Shown here in pieces: positions 43,258 through 54,016 of a stretch of DNA of 64,000 bases; position 1 is the stretch's first letter, and every line of letters begins with the position of its first letter. The DNA comes from Tiliqua scincoides (Eukaryota; Chordata; Lepidosauria; Squamata; Scincidae), in the NCBI RefSeq assembly GCF_035046505.1, contig NC_089822.1:41705159-41769158 (forward strand), in the 5' to 3' direction. The notes below the pieces were generated by a model. It was not told the origin of the DNA. It searched no databases and saw only the letters and a program-made list of their open reading frames with translations. The position numbers and the translations under genes were made by a program.

Positions 43258-43538
43258 TTGGGGCTGCAGTCCTGTCCACACTTACCTGGGAGTAAAGTCC
43301 ATTGACTGAAATGAGACTTACTTCTGAGTAGACATGCATTGGATAGAGCTCTGAGGCTTCAATCCTATCCACACTTTCCTGGGAGTAAGCCCCATTGACT
43401 ATAATAGAACTTACTTCTGAGTGGACATGCATATGATTGGGCTCTAGGCTGCAATCCTATCCACTTACCTGGGAGTAAGGCTCATTGACTGTAGTGAAAC
43501 TTACTTCAGAGTAGACATGCATAGGATTGGGCTGTAGG
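43258..43538 (+). repeat. Three family A MITEs in tandem
   Basis: Copies at about 43258-43345, 43350-43445 and 43448-43538 are all in the same orientation. Each runs from a CAATCCTATCCACACTT-like start to TGAGTAGACATGCAT and GGATTGGGCTC. Head-to-tail runs could come from repeated insertion next to an existing tip or from local duplication. Confidence 0.85.
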
Positions 43539-43929
43539 AAGCTTGAGCCCAAAGCATGGAGAGAGGCAGACACCTGGAGAGTGCAATTGGATCTCAAGCT
43601 TATAATAATAATAATTTGTGTGGTGTGTCTGCACACATCGCATCTCACAAACTTGGTGTTCCTTAATGTCCGTTCAGATGTATTGCAGGAACATTTTGCA
43701 CACTTGCATTCAGTTTGGTAGTTTAATTCCTTCCTAGCAGTTTGTAAAGTTGGGTCTGAAGATTGCTACGTAGAGCGGGGTGAAGGTTTATGTTATCATT
43801 TGGGGGTTTGATACTGAATTGCCAAACTGAGTGGCTCTTTTTAATTTCTGCCCTCAACCTGCCACAATTTTGTGCTACAAAAATGTGCTTCCTTGGAATT
43901 GTATAAATTATTCTAGTTACTATCTATGT
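43539..43929. other. Probable RFESD intron, nothing recognised
   Basis: No supported feature. Confidence 0.4.
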
Positions 43930-44070
43930 CAGTGATTTTTCAACCTTTTTCATGTCATGGCACACTGACAAGGCACAGGTTTTTGAAAATTGACAAGGCA
44001 CACTATGCTGCCAGTGGGGGCTCACCTCTCCCATTAGCCCTATTAATAAATGACCTTCCCCCAAATTCCT
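43930..44070 (+). mobile_element. hAT left end only
   Basis: CAGTGATTTTTCAACCTTTT, CATGGCACACTGACAAGGCA and TTGACAAGGCACACTA match the first 100 bases of the hAT at 1138. The sequence is cut at a T run that begins the next element, and the matching right end was not found downstream. Confidence 0.7.
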
Positions 44071-45736
44071 TTTTTTTTTTAATATAATGCTTTATTTATT
44101 TATTACAGATACAGGTAAGGAAAATTGGATAGACTTAGGGCTAGGACTACATAGGTTACACATGAGGGTGGTGGCCATCGATTACAACAAACATTAATCC
44201 AAATGAAATTAATAATCAATACAAAAATTATCATATTCATTAACCCAACTGGTTAATACTTTAACATTCCATATTTTTCCTCTAACCTTATCTATCCCAT
44301 CATAAAAAAAATATTTCAGACTTTTACTTATACACTCTTCTTACCACTAAACTAGTCTCTAAAATAAAATATTTCTTATCTAATTCTTAATTTCTAATAT
44401 GACATCTAAAAAAGAAGTCTTCGATTACAATAGCATTACCTCCTTCAATATCTCTTATAACATGTTATGCATGATTTTCCATAACTATCCAATCAAAAAA
44501 GGCTTCAAATTTTTACTTATAAACTCTTCTTACCACTAAACTAACCTCTAAAATACAATCTCTTATCTGATTCTTAATTTCTAATATCACATCTAAAAAC
44601 AAATATCTCCAATTACAATAATATTATACTTCGCTTATCCACCACATATTTATTAACCCAAAATACAGGTTTAATATTTTCTCCAAAATAAATTGACATC
44701 TATAATTTATTTTATTTACCTTCTTTTTTATAAAATAGCCCTTTTATTTGTCTTAATACCACTATAATTTACACAATACTTATATTCCAAAATTACAATT
44801 CCATCTAATTTATTTCATATATTTACCACTTCTAATTTTCACGATACTTATATTCCAAATTCCCTTTTCATCCACTTTAATTTAATCTAATTAATAAAAT
44901 ATTTATGTTAATACCACTTAATTTCGGCAATATTTATATTTCAAATTTTCATTTGCATCTATTTTAATTTAATATATTTTTTTATAAAAAAACATTCTAT
45001 TTATTATTCAACCATTTTGCCCTTCTTCTTATTGTTTACTTTGTACTCTATCTTATTGGTGTTCCCTCTTAGTTCTCCTACTGGTTCTTCCACTTCTTCT
45101 TTTTCTTCTTAAGTCCCCCCCTCTGTTTTTCTTTCTTTTTCATTCTGTTATTCTTGAATTCAATCCATAAATTCTTCCTCTTCTTGAGACAGCTTGCTCT
45201 CTGGACATTTCGTCTTTTTTGTTCCTTAAGATTCTCAGTTATTATGACAATTGCTTCTTCCATCTCGTGTCCCATTTCAAAATACTCCACTTCTTTAACT
45301 TCACCCGACGTCTGATCCATTCTTTTTTCTTCTCTATTGTTTATAATCTGTTCCCGCGAGTTTACAAGGGAGGAGTTTATTTGCCCAATTTGTTCAGAGA
45401 GTTATCTGACTTGTTGCTCCATTTCTCTTCTAAAATCCATCAGAAAGTCCACCAACAAGGCCTGGCTTTCACGATCATCTTTTAGATTTTCAAAAGCCAT
45501 TTTTAACAACATCAACTCGAGCCACTTCCTGCAGGGCTACTTTCTAATTTTGTATCCAGGGCTACTTTCCAAATTTTTATATCCAAAAAAAAATCAATCA
45601 AATCCACACAGTCAAATTAAATTAATATGCCTTTAAATGACCAAAAGAAAAAAAAAATTCAAGCCTCTTGCTGAGAAACCGAAACTGAAAGTAGCAGTGT
45701 CCAGGCTTAAATAAAGGCTTTTTGCTGAGAAAATGA
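44071..45736 (-). mobile_element. Poly(A)-ended L1-like element, ORF1-type coding piece
   Basis: On the minus strand the element ends in AATAAATAAATAAAGC and then a run of A (T run 44071-44080), the mark of an L1-type retrocopy. Near its upstream part a frame from 45500 to 45081 reads MAFENLKDDRESQALLVDFL, has one in-frame stop, and continues with REQIINNREEKRMDQ and a Lys/Glu-rich coiled-coil-like tail. About 900 bases of AT-rich sequence separate this from the tail, and no reverse transcriptase is seen. It could be an ORF1-only L1 derivative. Its 5' portion may continue after the LINE inserted at 45737. Confidence 0.4.
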
Positions 45737-47619
45737 AGGATCGGGCGCAGCAGATGGAATGCTGGGTGCAGCACTACTCTGAGCTATATTCCAGAGAAAA
45801 TGTAGTCACCGAAGAAGCACTGAACAACATTGAGTGCCTGCCTGTGCTGGAAGAGCTTGACAGTGAACCAACCCTAGAAGAACTTCACGTGGCCCTGGAC
45901 TCCCTTGCCTTTGGCAAGGCACCTGGAAAAGACAGCATCCCTGCTGAAGTCCTAAAATGCTGCAAAGAGATCATCGTCACTGAGCTGCATGAAATCCTTT
46001 GTCTCTGCTGGAGAGAAGGTGGAGTACCTCAAGACATGAGGGATGCAAACATCATCACGCTGTACAAGAACAAAGGTGACAGGGGTGACTGCAACAACTA
46101 CCGCGGCATCTCTCTCCTTAGCGTTGTAGGAAAGCTGTTTGCCCAAGTTGTACTAAAGAGGCTCCAGGTACTTGCAGAGAGCGTCTATCCAGAATCGCAG
46201 TGTGGATTCCGAGCCAACAGGTCCACCACTGATATGGTATTCTCCCTTAGACAACTGCAGGAGAAATGCAGGGAACAACGACAGCCACTCTTTATAGCCT
46301 TCATAGATCTCACAAAGGCTTTCGACCTGGTCAGCAGAGACGGCCTCTTCAAGATTCTCCCCAAGATTGGATGTCCACCCAGGCTCCTCTGCATCATCAG
46401 ATCTTTCCACAAGGACATGAAGGGCACTGTTGTCTTTGATGGCTCCACATCAGACCCTTTTGACATCCGAAGCGGAGTGAAGCAGGGCTGTGTTCTTGCA
46501 CCAACCTTGTTTGGGATTTTCTTCGCTGTCCTGCTGAAGCAGGCCTTTGGAACTGCAACAGAAGGCATCTATCTCCGGACCAGATCAGACGGAAAGCTCT
46601 TCAACCTCTCCAGACTGAGAGCAAAATCCAAAGTCCAGCTGAAATGTCTGCGTGACTTCCTCTTTGCCGACGATGCAGCTGTCACTACCCACTCTGCCAA
46701 AGATCTCCAACAGCTCATGGATCGTTTTAGCAAGGCCTGCCAAGATTTTGGACTGACAATCAGCCTGAAGAAAACACAGGTCATGGTTCAGGATGTGGAC
46801 TCACCTCCCTGCATTACAATCTCTGAGCATGAACTGGAGGTTGTCCATGACTTTGTGTACCTTGGCTCAACGATCTCCGACACTCATTCTCTCGATACCG
46901 AGCTAAACAAGCGCATCGGTAAAGCAGCTACCACGTTTTCCAGACTCACAAAGAGAGTCTGGTCCAACAAGAAGCTGACAGAACATACCAAGATCCAGGT
47001 CTACAGAGCTTGCGTCCTGAGTACACTTCTGTACTGCAGCGAGTCATGGACTCTTCGCTCACAACAGGAGAGGAAACTGAGCGCTTTCCACATGCGCTGC
47101 CTCCGACGCATCCTCGGCATCACCTGGCAGGACAAAGTTCCAAACAACACAGTCCTGGAACGTGCTGGAATCCCTAGCATGTATTCACTGCTGAAACAGA
47201 GACGCCTGCGTTGGCTTGGTCATGTCGTGAGAATGGATGATGGCCGGATCCCAAAGGATCTCCTCTATGGAGAACTCGTGCAAGGAAAGCGCCCTACAGG
47301 TAGACCACAGCTGCGATACAAGGACATCTGCAAGAGGGATCTGAAGGCCTTAGGGATGGACCTCAACAAGTGGGAAACCCTGGCCTCTGAGCGGCCCGCT
47401 TGGAGGCAGGCTGTGCAGCATGGCCTTTCCCAGTTTGAAGAGACACTTTGCCAACAGTCTGAGGCTAAGAGGCAAAGAAGGAAGGCCCATAGCCAGGGAG
47501 ACAGACCAGGGACAGACTGCACTTGCTCCCGGTGTGGAAGGGATTGTCACTCCCGGATTGGCCTTTTCAGCCACACTAGACGCTGTGCCAGAATCACCTT
47601 TCAGAGCGCGATACCATAG
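45733..47619 (+). CDS. LINE reverse transcriptase, 628 codons open
   Basis: Encodes the complete polymerase part of a LINE protein. Landmarks in order are GKAPGKDSIPAEVLK, NYRGISLLSVVGKLF, QCGFRANRSTTDMVF, motif A AFIDLTKAFDLVSRD, motif B GVKQGCVLAPTLFGI, catalytic FADDAAVTT and VHDFVYLGSTISD. These are followed by the thumb-like region and a C-terminal CSRCGRDCHSRIGLFSHTRR zinc finger (Cys2 plus His/Cys). The stop codon lies in the 3' tail hairpin. The apparent ATG is provided by flanking sequence at the truncation point, so there is no natural start and no endonuclease. No stop breaks the frame, unlike the longer copy at 53930. Confidence 0.88.
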   Translation: MKDRAQQMECWVQHYSELYSRENVVTEEALNNIECLPVLEELDSEPTLEELHVALDSLAFGKAPGKDSIPAEVLKCCKEIIVTELHEILCLCWREGGVPQDMRDANIITLYKNKGDRGDCNNYRGISLLSVVGKLFAQVVLKRLQVLAESVYPESQCGFRANRSTTDMVFSLRQLQEKCREQRQPLFIAFIDLTKAFDLVSRDGLFKILPKIGCPPRLLCIIRSFHKDMKGTVVFDGSTSDPFDIRSGVKQGCVLAPTLFGIFFAVLLKQAFGTATEGIYLRTRSDGKLFNLSRLRAKSKVQLKCLRDFLFADDAAVTTHSAKDLQQLMDRFSKACQDFGLTISLKKTQVMVQDVDSPPCITISEHELEVVHDFVYLGSTISDTHSLDTELNKRIGKAATTFSRLTKRVWSNKKLTEHTKIQVYRACVLSTLLYCSESWTLRSQQERKLSAFHMRCLRRILGITWQDKVPNNTVLERAGIPSMYSLLKQRRLRWLGHVVRMDDGRIPKDLLYGELVQGKRPTGRPQLRYKDICKRDLKALGMDLNKWETLASERPAWRQAVQHGLSQFEETLCQQSEAKRQRRKAHSQGDRPGTDCTCSRCGRDCHSRIGLFSHTRRCARITFQSAIP

Positions 47620-47650
47620 TCTTTCGAGACTGAAGGTTGCCAATACAAAA
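45737..47650 (+). mobile_element. APE-type LINE copy 1 (5' truncated)
   Basis: From GATCGGGCGCAGCAGATGGA onward this matches the second copy at 55390-57301, by eye with about 96% identity. It lacks the endonuclease half. It ends with the hairpin tail and TTGCCAATAC followed by an A run. It sits inside the L1-like element. The clade is not settled: the C-terminal half (VYLGSTISD, LLYCSESWTL, RRLRWLGHVVRMD) is RTE-like, and a C-terminal zinc finger is added. Confidence 0.9.
47611..47642 (+). repeat. LINE 3' tail module with TTCG hairpin
   Basis: ATACCATAGTCTTTCGAGAC and onward to TTGCCAA. The 5-bp stem AGTCT/AGACT at 47618-47631 has a TTCG loop. The TAG stop (47617-47619) overlaps the start of the stem. 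It is identical to the tail of the 5S-headed SINE at 9421-9452. Confidence 0.85.
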
Positions 47651-48060
47651 AAAAAGGATTATATATATATAATCTTGTACTTACTCCAGCAGGGGAAATA
47701 CCAATTCACCTATTCCCCCCCTGGGTGGCTAACGGCCAGCGTGAATAATCTTGAATTATCTCCTCCTCCTCCAGACTTCTTACTTACAGTTCTCAATAAA
47801 ACTTTTTAACGAGCCAAGTTCACTCACTCTTAATAGCTTTTTTCACTGCGATGTTGTTGTATTTAGGCCGTGGGAGGACGGATTTTCAGCTTTCCGAGCT
47901 AAAGATGGTGCCCGGGATAGATATACTTCAGCACAGAGCAAAACAGAGAGAAATCCTTGAAATTACCACATTTGTAATTATTTTTCCTACAAAGCAACCT
48001 CAATTGCCTCTGGCGCTCCTTGAACTGGTATTTTGGCTAACTCAAGAAAAAGGTGGTTGA
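47651..48060 (-). other. Possible 5' continuation of L1-like element
   Basis: Sequence to the right of the LINE insertion includes AAGATGGTGCCCGGGATAGA. It could be the 5' region of the minus-strand L1-like element that the LINE split. This rests on position only. Confidence 0.25.
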
Positions 48061-50904
48061 GTTAATGCAATGGAGTAATGATGCCAGGTGAAGCAGTTGC
48101 TTTGAATGTTGTGCTGGAAGGGTGGTGAATTGATGGAGGATTTGTATGCATGCTATATCTACCTACCACATCTGCTGGCCGGCTGCTTACTATTCAGCCA
48201 GCCCTGCAGCAGAGCTGCTGCCAAAGAGGAAGATAGGTATAGCCATGGCTGTAGTCTTCTTGCTAGCAACTGGAGTGAGAGAACAGGATCACAGCTATGG
48301 TGGTACCCCCCATCTTCTCCACTTCAGCTGTTGCCATCCTCCCAATTTCCTCTTCCCCAAAAGTTAGAACAGTCAGGAAGAAGATTGCAGGGGTGGCTGG
48401 GCCCAAGGAAGAGAAGATAGGAACTCATTACCGCTCTGAACCACTTTCTTCTTTTTCCAGTCCTTGTTGGGAAAAAGGACAGCCTACCTTCTCCAGTCAG
48501 CTTTGCCAAGATTTGCTTGCAAATTGATCCCTTTAAAAAGACTAGGGGAGGTAAAGAGCCTGGAGATAGTGGAAGGGAGGTCTAGACTGAAGCAGATTTC
48601 AGCTGTAGCTAGAGGAGGAGTGTGGTTGTAGTGACCAAAAAGGGCAAGAGGTGTCATATTTGCTGACCATACTTTTTAAAAGGGGAGTAGTAGTACCAAA
48701 GACTCCCTCAGGTGCCTGTTAAGATGGTCTAGAATTGTTGTAGAAAGGAAGTCATAGAAGACCATTGTAATACCAAGAAGTTAGTTAGTAAATCATATGC
48801 CCCTTTTGATCCTTCTGGACCCTTCAGGGATTAAAAGTCTGCTGTCACAGCCTGCTGAAGTATTCTCATTAATTTATAGAAACTCCTGAAGAAGAGCACT
48901 GTTTATCCTGTTCTTAACACTTAACTGGGTGCGTCATCTGAGCCTTGTTCGTATTCCCAGGCAAAATTCCAGGAGTGGGCACCTGGAGGTGACCACAAAT
49001 CTTGTTATAATTGATAGAAACTAATAAATATTGTTGCTTCTTCCTGCCTTTGCTTCTCTCATCTTGGAAATTGCTGGGCATAACGCTTGCAATTGAGGGG
49101 TCTCGTTTGTTTGATGGTTTCCCTCTCTTAGTAATTGCTGGGGGTGTAAGTATATTAAAATTATTATTAGACATGGTAGGCATGTGTAATAAAGGCCTGA
49201 GCCCATTTTGGGAGAGCATCAGTGCAGACCATGCAGGGCAGTGCTACGTACCCACCAGTGGCCATCAGGAGATGTTCGATGCTGCAATTGGTGCTCCCAG
49301 CAGCTGAAAGGGCATCCCATTATCCATGCTGGCTATCACTTGACTCATTGAAGGTTGCTGGCCCAACAATGAGGCCTCTGTGATAAGCAGTGGGGAGGGG
49401 GTTGCTTCACTTTTCCTCCTCCTCCACCTGTCTCTTGGCTCCTTCTCTTGGCCTGCCCCAGCCCCAGAGCAGCACTCAGTTAGCCTTCCAGAAACCTCTC
49501 ATTATCAACCTCACATCATTGCCAGGGTTGTGAAGGTTCAGCTGGAGAGTACTCCAGTGTATTCGGATGGCAGTATCCCCTTCAGCTAGGTCCAGTTACA
49601 ACTTCATCAGTCCAGGTTACAACTCAAACATTTTCATGCAAATGAGATTGGGATGGGAAAAACAGTATGATTGGTTGCTTCAATAGCTGAGAGTATCCTG
49701 AATTTTTATTTTGTTGTTGTGGTTGGCAAAGTTTCACTGTCTAACTGTTTTTTAGGTAAGGGGGTTTTTTAGGGAAGGGATGTGAGATACTGAAATGTGA
49801 GATGACTTGGAAAATATGAGGGAGAAATGGATTCTGGGAGATGCTGTGAGTCTTAAAGTATGTGAGATTTTTAGAATTTAATAATTTTGCAGTAAAATCA
49901 TATATGCAGCACTTATAGCTTTCGGATTTTCATTTTTGGGATGAAATATAGGCAGCGGACACTTAAGATGTTTTAATACATGAAAATATGGGACTAGTAT
50001 TCATGTTTTTTTGCTTGGAAGTAGTGGTAGCCCTAGAAGTTCTTGTTGTTGGTATATAGTGGGGGCAACCATTGCACCATGGCTGTGGTCACTTCCAAGA
50101 GGGAAGGTGCCAAGCCATAACTGAATTTTTGTTTTTCTTCACATTTATGTATTTTGAACACAGTGGCACTTCGGATACTGCACCAGTATGTTTACTTTTG
50201 GTCAGCTCTTTTTCTTGCACATCACAAACCATCTCAGCTTGTTCCCAGCCAAGAGGCTGCTTGCCAAAGGGAGGGTGACGCAGGAAGAATGAAGTCTGGG
50301 AAACAGGAGTTAATAAGATTTGCTAGAGACATTGGCAAGTATCCATAGCTGCCTGTCTCTCCCTGCAACTGAAATCCTCCAAACTGTCCATGCTGAAATG
50401 TTAATGGTCAGCTTATGCAGCAGAAAATACCATTCACGTAGGGAGTTTCTCTTTATTGCAGTCAGGTTTCACTCATTCTTATCTGAAATGTGACAGTTGG
50501 CTGCCTAATGGTGCCTTTATATTGAAATATTTTATCTTGTGTGCATTGCTGAAGGCTGCATAGAGAAAACATTATTTCAAAGGTACTCTGCTCTTACAAA
50601 CCCCATTTGTTTCTCTGGGGTTATTATTCCTTCAGAACGCAAGGGGTTCCGGGGATGATAGGAGAAAATTATTATTCTGCTATAGTGAATGGAAAACCAT
50701 TCAGCTTCCATTTATGCCTATTTATTTGAATGTAAATCCTAGTAAGTTCAGTTGGACTTGTATCAAAATATTTGAACTTGTATCCAAATACAAAGGATTG
50801 AGGTCTAAGTCTAGGAGGAACTAGTAGTTTCTGGGCATTACTGCTGTAAATGTAATAACACTTTAAATTATGGTTTGTACTTGCTGTCTATAATGCAGAT
50901 AACA
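48061..50904. other. Probable RFESD intron, nothing recognised
   Basis: About 2.8 kb of largely unique-looking sequence. Short open frames show no homology I recognise, and no splice-bounded exon stands out. Confidence 0.4.
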
Positions 50905-51224
50905 CAGGTCTACAAAATTGAGGGTCAGAAAAGTTTTTCCCAAACTTTATGGTGGTTTGATATGAATTTGGGGTGCCGATTCAAAAAATGGCATCAGTTT
51001 TGCCCTATCATGTCTAGTTTTGGAGATATAGTATAACCTCATTAGTGAATGGTTCAAGCAGCTTCCTCATGAGGAAGCTGCTTGAACCATTCACTAATGA
51101 GGCTATACTATATCTCCAAAATTAGATGTGATAGGGCAAAACAGATGCCATTTTTGGAATCAGAACCCCAAATATACTCAGGAATTGGTGTAACATTTAA
51201 GGAAGCAAAATGCATGTCGGCCTG
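50905..51224. repeat. Palindromic MITE family C, copy 2
   Basis: Begins CAGGTCTACAAAATTGAGGG and ends in ATGTCGGCCTG. At its centre, 51037-51102 is a perfect 66-bp palindrome with no spacer (arms from CCTCATTAGTGAATGG to CTTCCTCA). Outer arms with GGAGATATAGTATA extend the mirror with a few mismatches. Confidence 0.85.
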
Positions 51225-52235
51225 TGTAATTTGTGAAAAAGTCATGAGTGGAGGATATAGTGTTCCTTCAGTTATGACTCCTTTCCCATAGTAAATTAGC
51301 TCAGGCAAAAATGCTACACAGCTTTGACTGATGAACAGTTGGCTAGCTGTAGTGGCCACATGGTGGTAAGGCTATGACATGCTTAAAATTTGCTTAAGGT
51401 TTCTGGGTTCCTAGCAGGAATGGCAAGGTGAATATTTATGTGATTGTGATGCCTGAAAGAGCCTACTTTCTGGAGAAGGTAGGGATGAGATAATTACTTT
51501 CAAACAGCAAAGTGATTTCCAAGCTCTCTAGAACCTAAAATGTTATCAGTTCAGTTGCAGCAGTCCTTCTCTCCCCTTATCAACTCTGGCAGCATGAGTT
51601 TCCGCCACAAGGATCCCTGCCTTGTTAATGCTCACGTAGGCAGACTCTGCAGAATGTTTTCCCCCACCCTCTGTTAAAGAACAGATACATGAATATATGG
51701 TGGATCCAAAGATTAGGAACTTCACCTGATGATTCAGAAACTTCCTCCACTCTTCATGATTTCCCTTCTGTACTGTTGTTGGTTATCCAAGGTTCTGAGT
51801 GGTTTCCTGCGTTTGTCTTGGAAGGCTGCCAGTTTGAATTCCTTGGAAGTGTGCCTTGTGTCACCCAGGTACAATTATTTAAAAATGTTCTTGCGTTAAG
51901 TAGCTTTATCTTATATGCCGGTCCTTCTGACTGCATCATTGAAAATGACTTTAGAAAATACAGTATCTTTTCTTTAACAACAACATATATATTATTACAT
52001 TGTATTATAATATTGTATTGTATTGTATACTGCCAAGGCTCAAGATATCTGCAATTATATCTGTTATTTTATCTTATACTCCTTGTGTTTCTATTTCTCT
52101 TAGCCTGCTGCCTTATGCTTGGAAGCAAGTCTTATTAAACTCTGCATCTTAAGGTCAGGCTGTTATTTGAAAAGTACAAGCACACTGAGAGGAAGGTGGG
52201 TGCAGCAGCTGCAAATCTAGCAATTGTGCGATTTA
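51225..52235. other. Probable RFESD intron, nothing recognised
   Basis: Includes an AT-rich tract near 51985-52030. No supported feature. Confidence 0.4.
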
Positions 52236-52412
52236 GGTCACAGTCCTATACATACATTCCAGAGAGTGAGCCTTATTGAGCACAACAACACTTAATTCTG
52301 AGTAGATATGTCTAGGATTGTGGTGTCAGGCTGCAATCCTATACTCACTTCTGGGAGTAAGTCCCATTGGACACAATGGAACATTTCTGAGTAGACATGC
52401 AAAGGACTGTGA
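52236..52412 (+). repeat. Two adjacent family A MITEs
   Basis: The first (about 52236-52322) is decayed but keeps CAGTCCTATACATACATTCC and TTCTGAGTAGATATGTC. The second (52327-52412) is clearer, with GCTGCAATCCTATACTCAC, GGGAGTAAGTCCCATTGGAC and TTCTGAGTAGACATGCAAAG. A third, very worn segment may follow to about 52545. Confidence 0.75.
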
Positions 52413-52988
52413 TGTTACATATCTGTTGGGTTGTAGCCTTATGCATCCTACAAGGGATGAGCCATTTATCTCAATTTTTGGCTCAAATGCATTGCAGCAG
52501 AAGCCTAGGCATGTTCACTCAGAAGTCCCACTGTGTTCACTAGAGCTCAGTTAACTCTGCTTATGTTTGCAACCTTAACCTTTTTTTTTGTGCTATATAA
52601 ATCCAGAGATCTAAAAGAGTGTGGCCTCAATCACATTCATGACACTGGTTTTCAGCAAGTTTTTGAAATGCCAGTTGCTGCTGTTGTTTTGTTTTTATTT
52701 ATCTTTTCCTTTCCTTATTTGAAGTATGAAGATGCTCTGTGATCTACTTTAAATCGATCTACTGCTTTGTTTGCAATGCATATGGTCTGCCAAGCATGGT
52801 AGTTGCACATTTTTCATTTCAGTGGACCTGGCATGGCGTTTCTGTGCATGTCCTGTAGAAATGAAGTGAATGGGCAGCACCCATGCCTCATGGATTGCAA
52901 CCAACATTTTAGTTGGTTTGACTCTTTTCTCCCTATTGTTCACTAAGCACCATATTTGCAAAATGAAATAAACTCATTAGGTTAACAT

Positions 52989-53097
52989 CTAGTTGGCCTA
53001 GATCTAGACAAAGCTGCCCCCCACACTGCTTCATAGAAATGCATAATTTCTATGAAGCAGTGTGGGGGCTAGCTTTGTCTAGATCTAGGCCAACTAG
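52989..53097. repeat. Short near-perfect palindrome (family D)
   Basis: Arms of about 52 bp start CTAGTTGGCCTAGATCTAGA and end CTAGATCTAGGCCAACTAG around a TGCATA centre, with one or two mismatches near GCTGCCCC/GGGGCTAGC. Length and structure suggest a minimal MITE. Flanks show no clear target duplication. Confidence 0.75.
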
Positions 53098-53234
53098 AGA
53101 AAGGTTCTCTCAAGTTGATATACAGCTGACAATAGCAATATTTGAAACAGACATCCACAAGTCTGTTTCAGGATCTGGTTTAAAGTTGGCATCCCCTGGT
53201 CATTAAATTTCTATCCCAATGTAACCCTTTCCAA

Positions 53235-53307
53235 TGTGATTTGCATGTTTGCTTTTGCTTTTTGGAAGCTGCTTTGGGTACCTTTGGAGAGAAAGGCGGT
53301 ATAAAAA
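53235..53307 (+). mobile_element. L2-like LINE 3' end
   Basis: GGAAGCTGCTTTGGGTACCT, then GGAGAGAAAGGCGGTATAAA is the typical last segment of L2-like elements. Only this end is present. Confidence 0.55.
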
Positions 53308-53510
53308 TACTGTAGGTAAGGCTACAGTCTTATCCATACTTACCTGGAAGTAAGCCCCATTGACTATAATGGGACTTACCTTTGAGTAGACATGCATAGG
53401 ATTGGGCTCTAAGGAGCAGCCCAATCCTATGCATGTTAACTCAGAAGTAAGTCTCATTACAGTCAATGGGGCTTACTCCCAGGAAAGTGTGGATATGATT
53501 GAGCTGTAAG
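53308..53510. repeat. Two family A MITEs in opposite orientation
   Basis: The first (53308-53411) runs CAGTCTTATCCATACTTACC to GTAGACATGCATAGGATTGG with TAA on both sides. The second (about 53416-53510) runs CCCAATCCTATGCATGTTAA to CTCCCAGGAAAGTGTGGAT. The opposed pair forms a larger inverted repeat. Confidence 0.85.
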
Positions 53511-53734
53511 TAAGTATACTGTTTTGTTTGTGGATCTGTCTGCATCTTCCTAATGTCAGGGTTTGTTGTGAGGAGTCCAAGAGGCTGCTGTGGGAAAGGG
53601 GGGTGAGGAAATATATTTGTGTGAGGATCTTCACACTCTCACAAGGTTTAGATACAAGCCAAGTCTTTTTTCCCCCAAGTTTAACTTTTATTTCACATTT
53701 TTTTCTTCAAAGTCTGACTTGTACAGAACAATTA

Positions 53735-53905
53735 GTGTGGGTTATTTGGGAATAGTAGGTGGTTATTTGGGAATAGTAGGTGGTTAAATAGTGGTTGGTG
53801 TAGGTTGGTTAAATAGTGGTTGGTGTATTGTAACCACAATAGTAGGTGGTTATTTGGGAATAGTAGGTGGTTAAATAGTGGGTTATTTGGGAATATTACA
53901 ATAGA
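53735..53905 (+). repeat. Complex minisatellite
   Basis: Repeats of GGTTATTTGGGAATAGTAGG mixed with GTTAAATAGTGGTTGGTGTA, about 170 bp in total. Units are 20-25 bp and interleaved without a single period. It ends about 25 bases before the 5' end of LINE copy 2. Confidence 0.75.
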
Positions 53906-54016
53906 TGGTGGGAGAGATCATTGCATCTCATTGGGCAGCTACCGCCCGCCTTAAGCTGGGCAGTCCCCAGTCAGTAAGGTGCTGTCTCGCCACGGTCCGT
54001 TAACCTCACGGGGTGC

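Noticed and set aside
46153-46784. Minus-strand ORFs opposite LINE copy 1 and copy 2
   Set aside because: They mirror the sense coding sequence and recur at the same place in both copies. No independent evidence of expression or homology.
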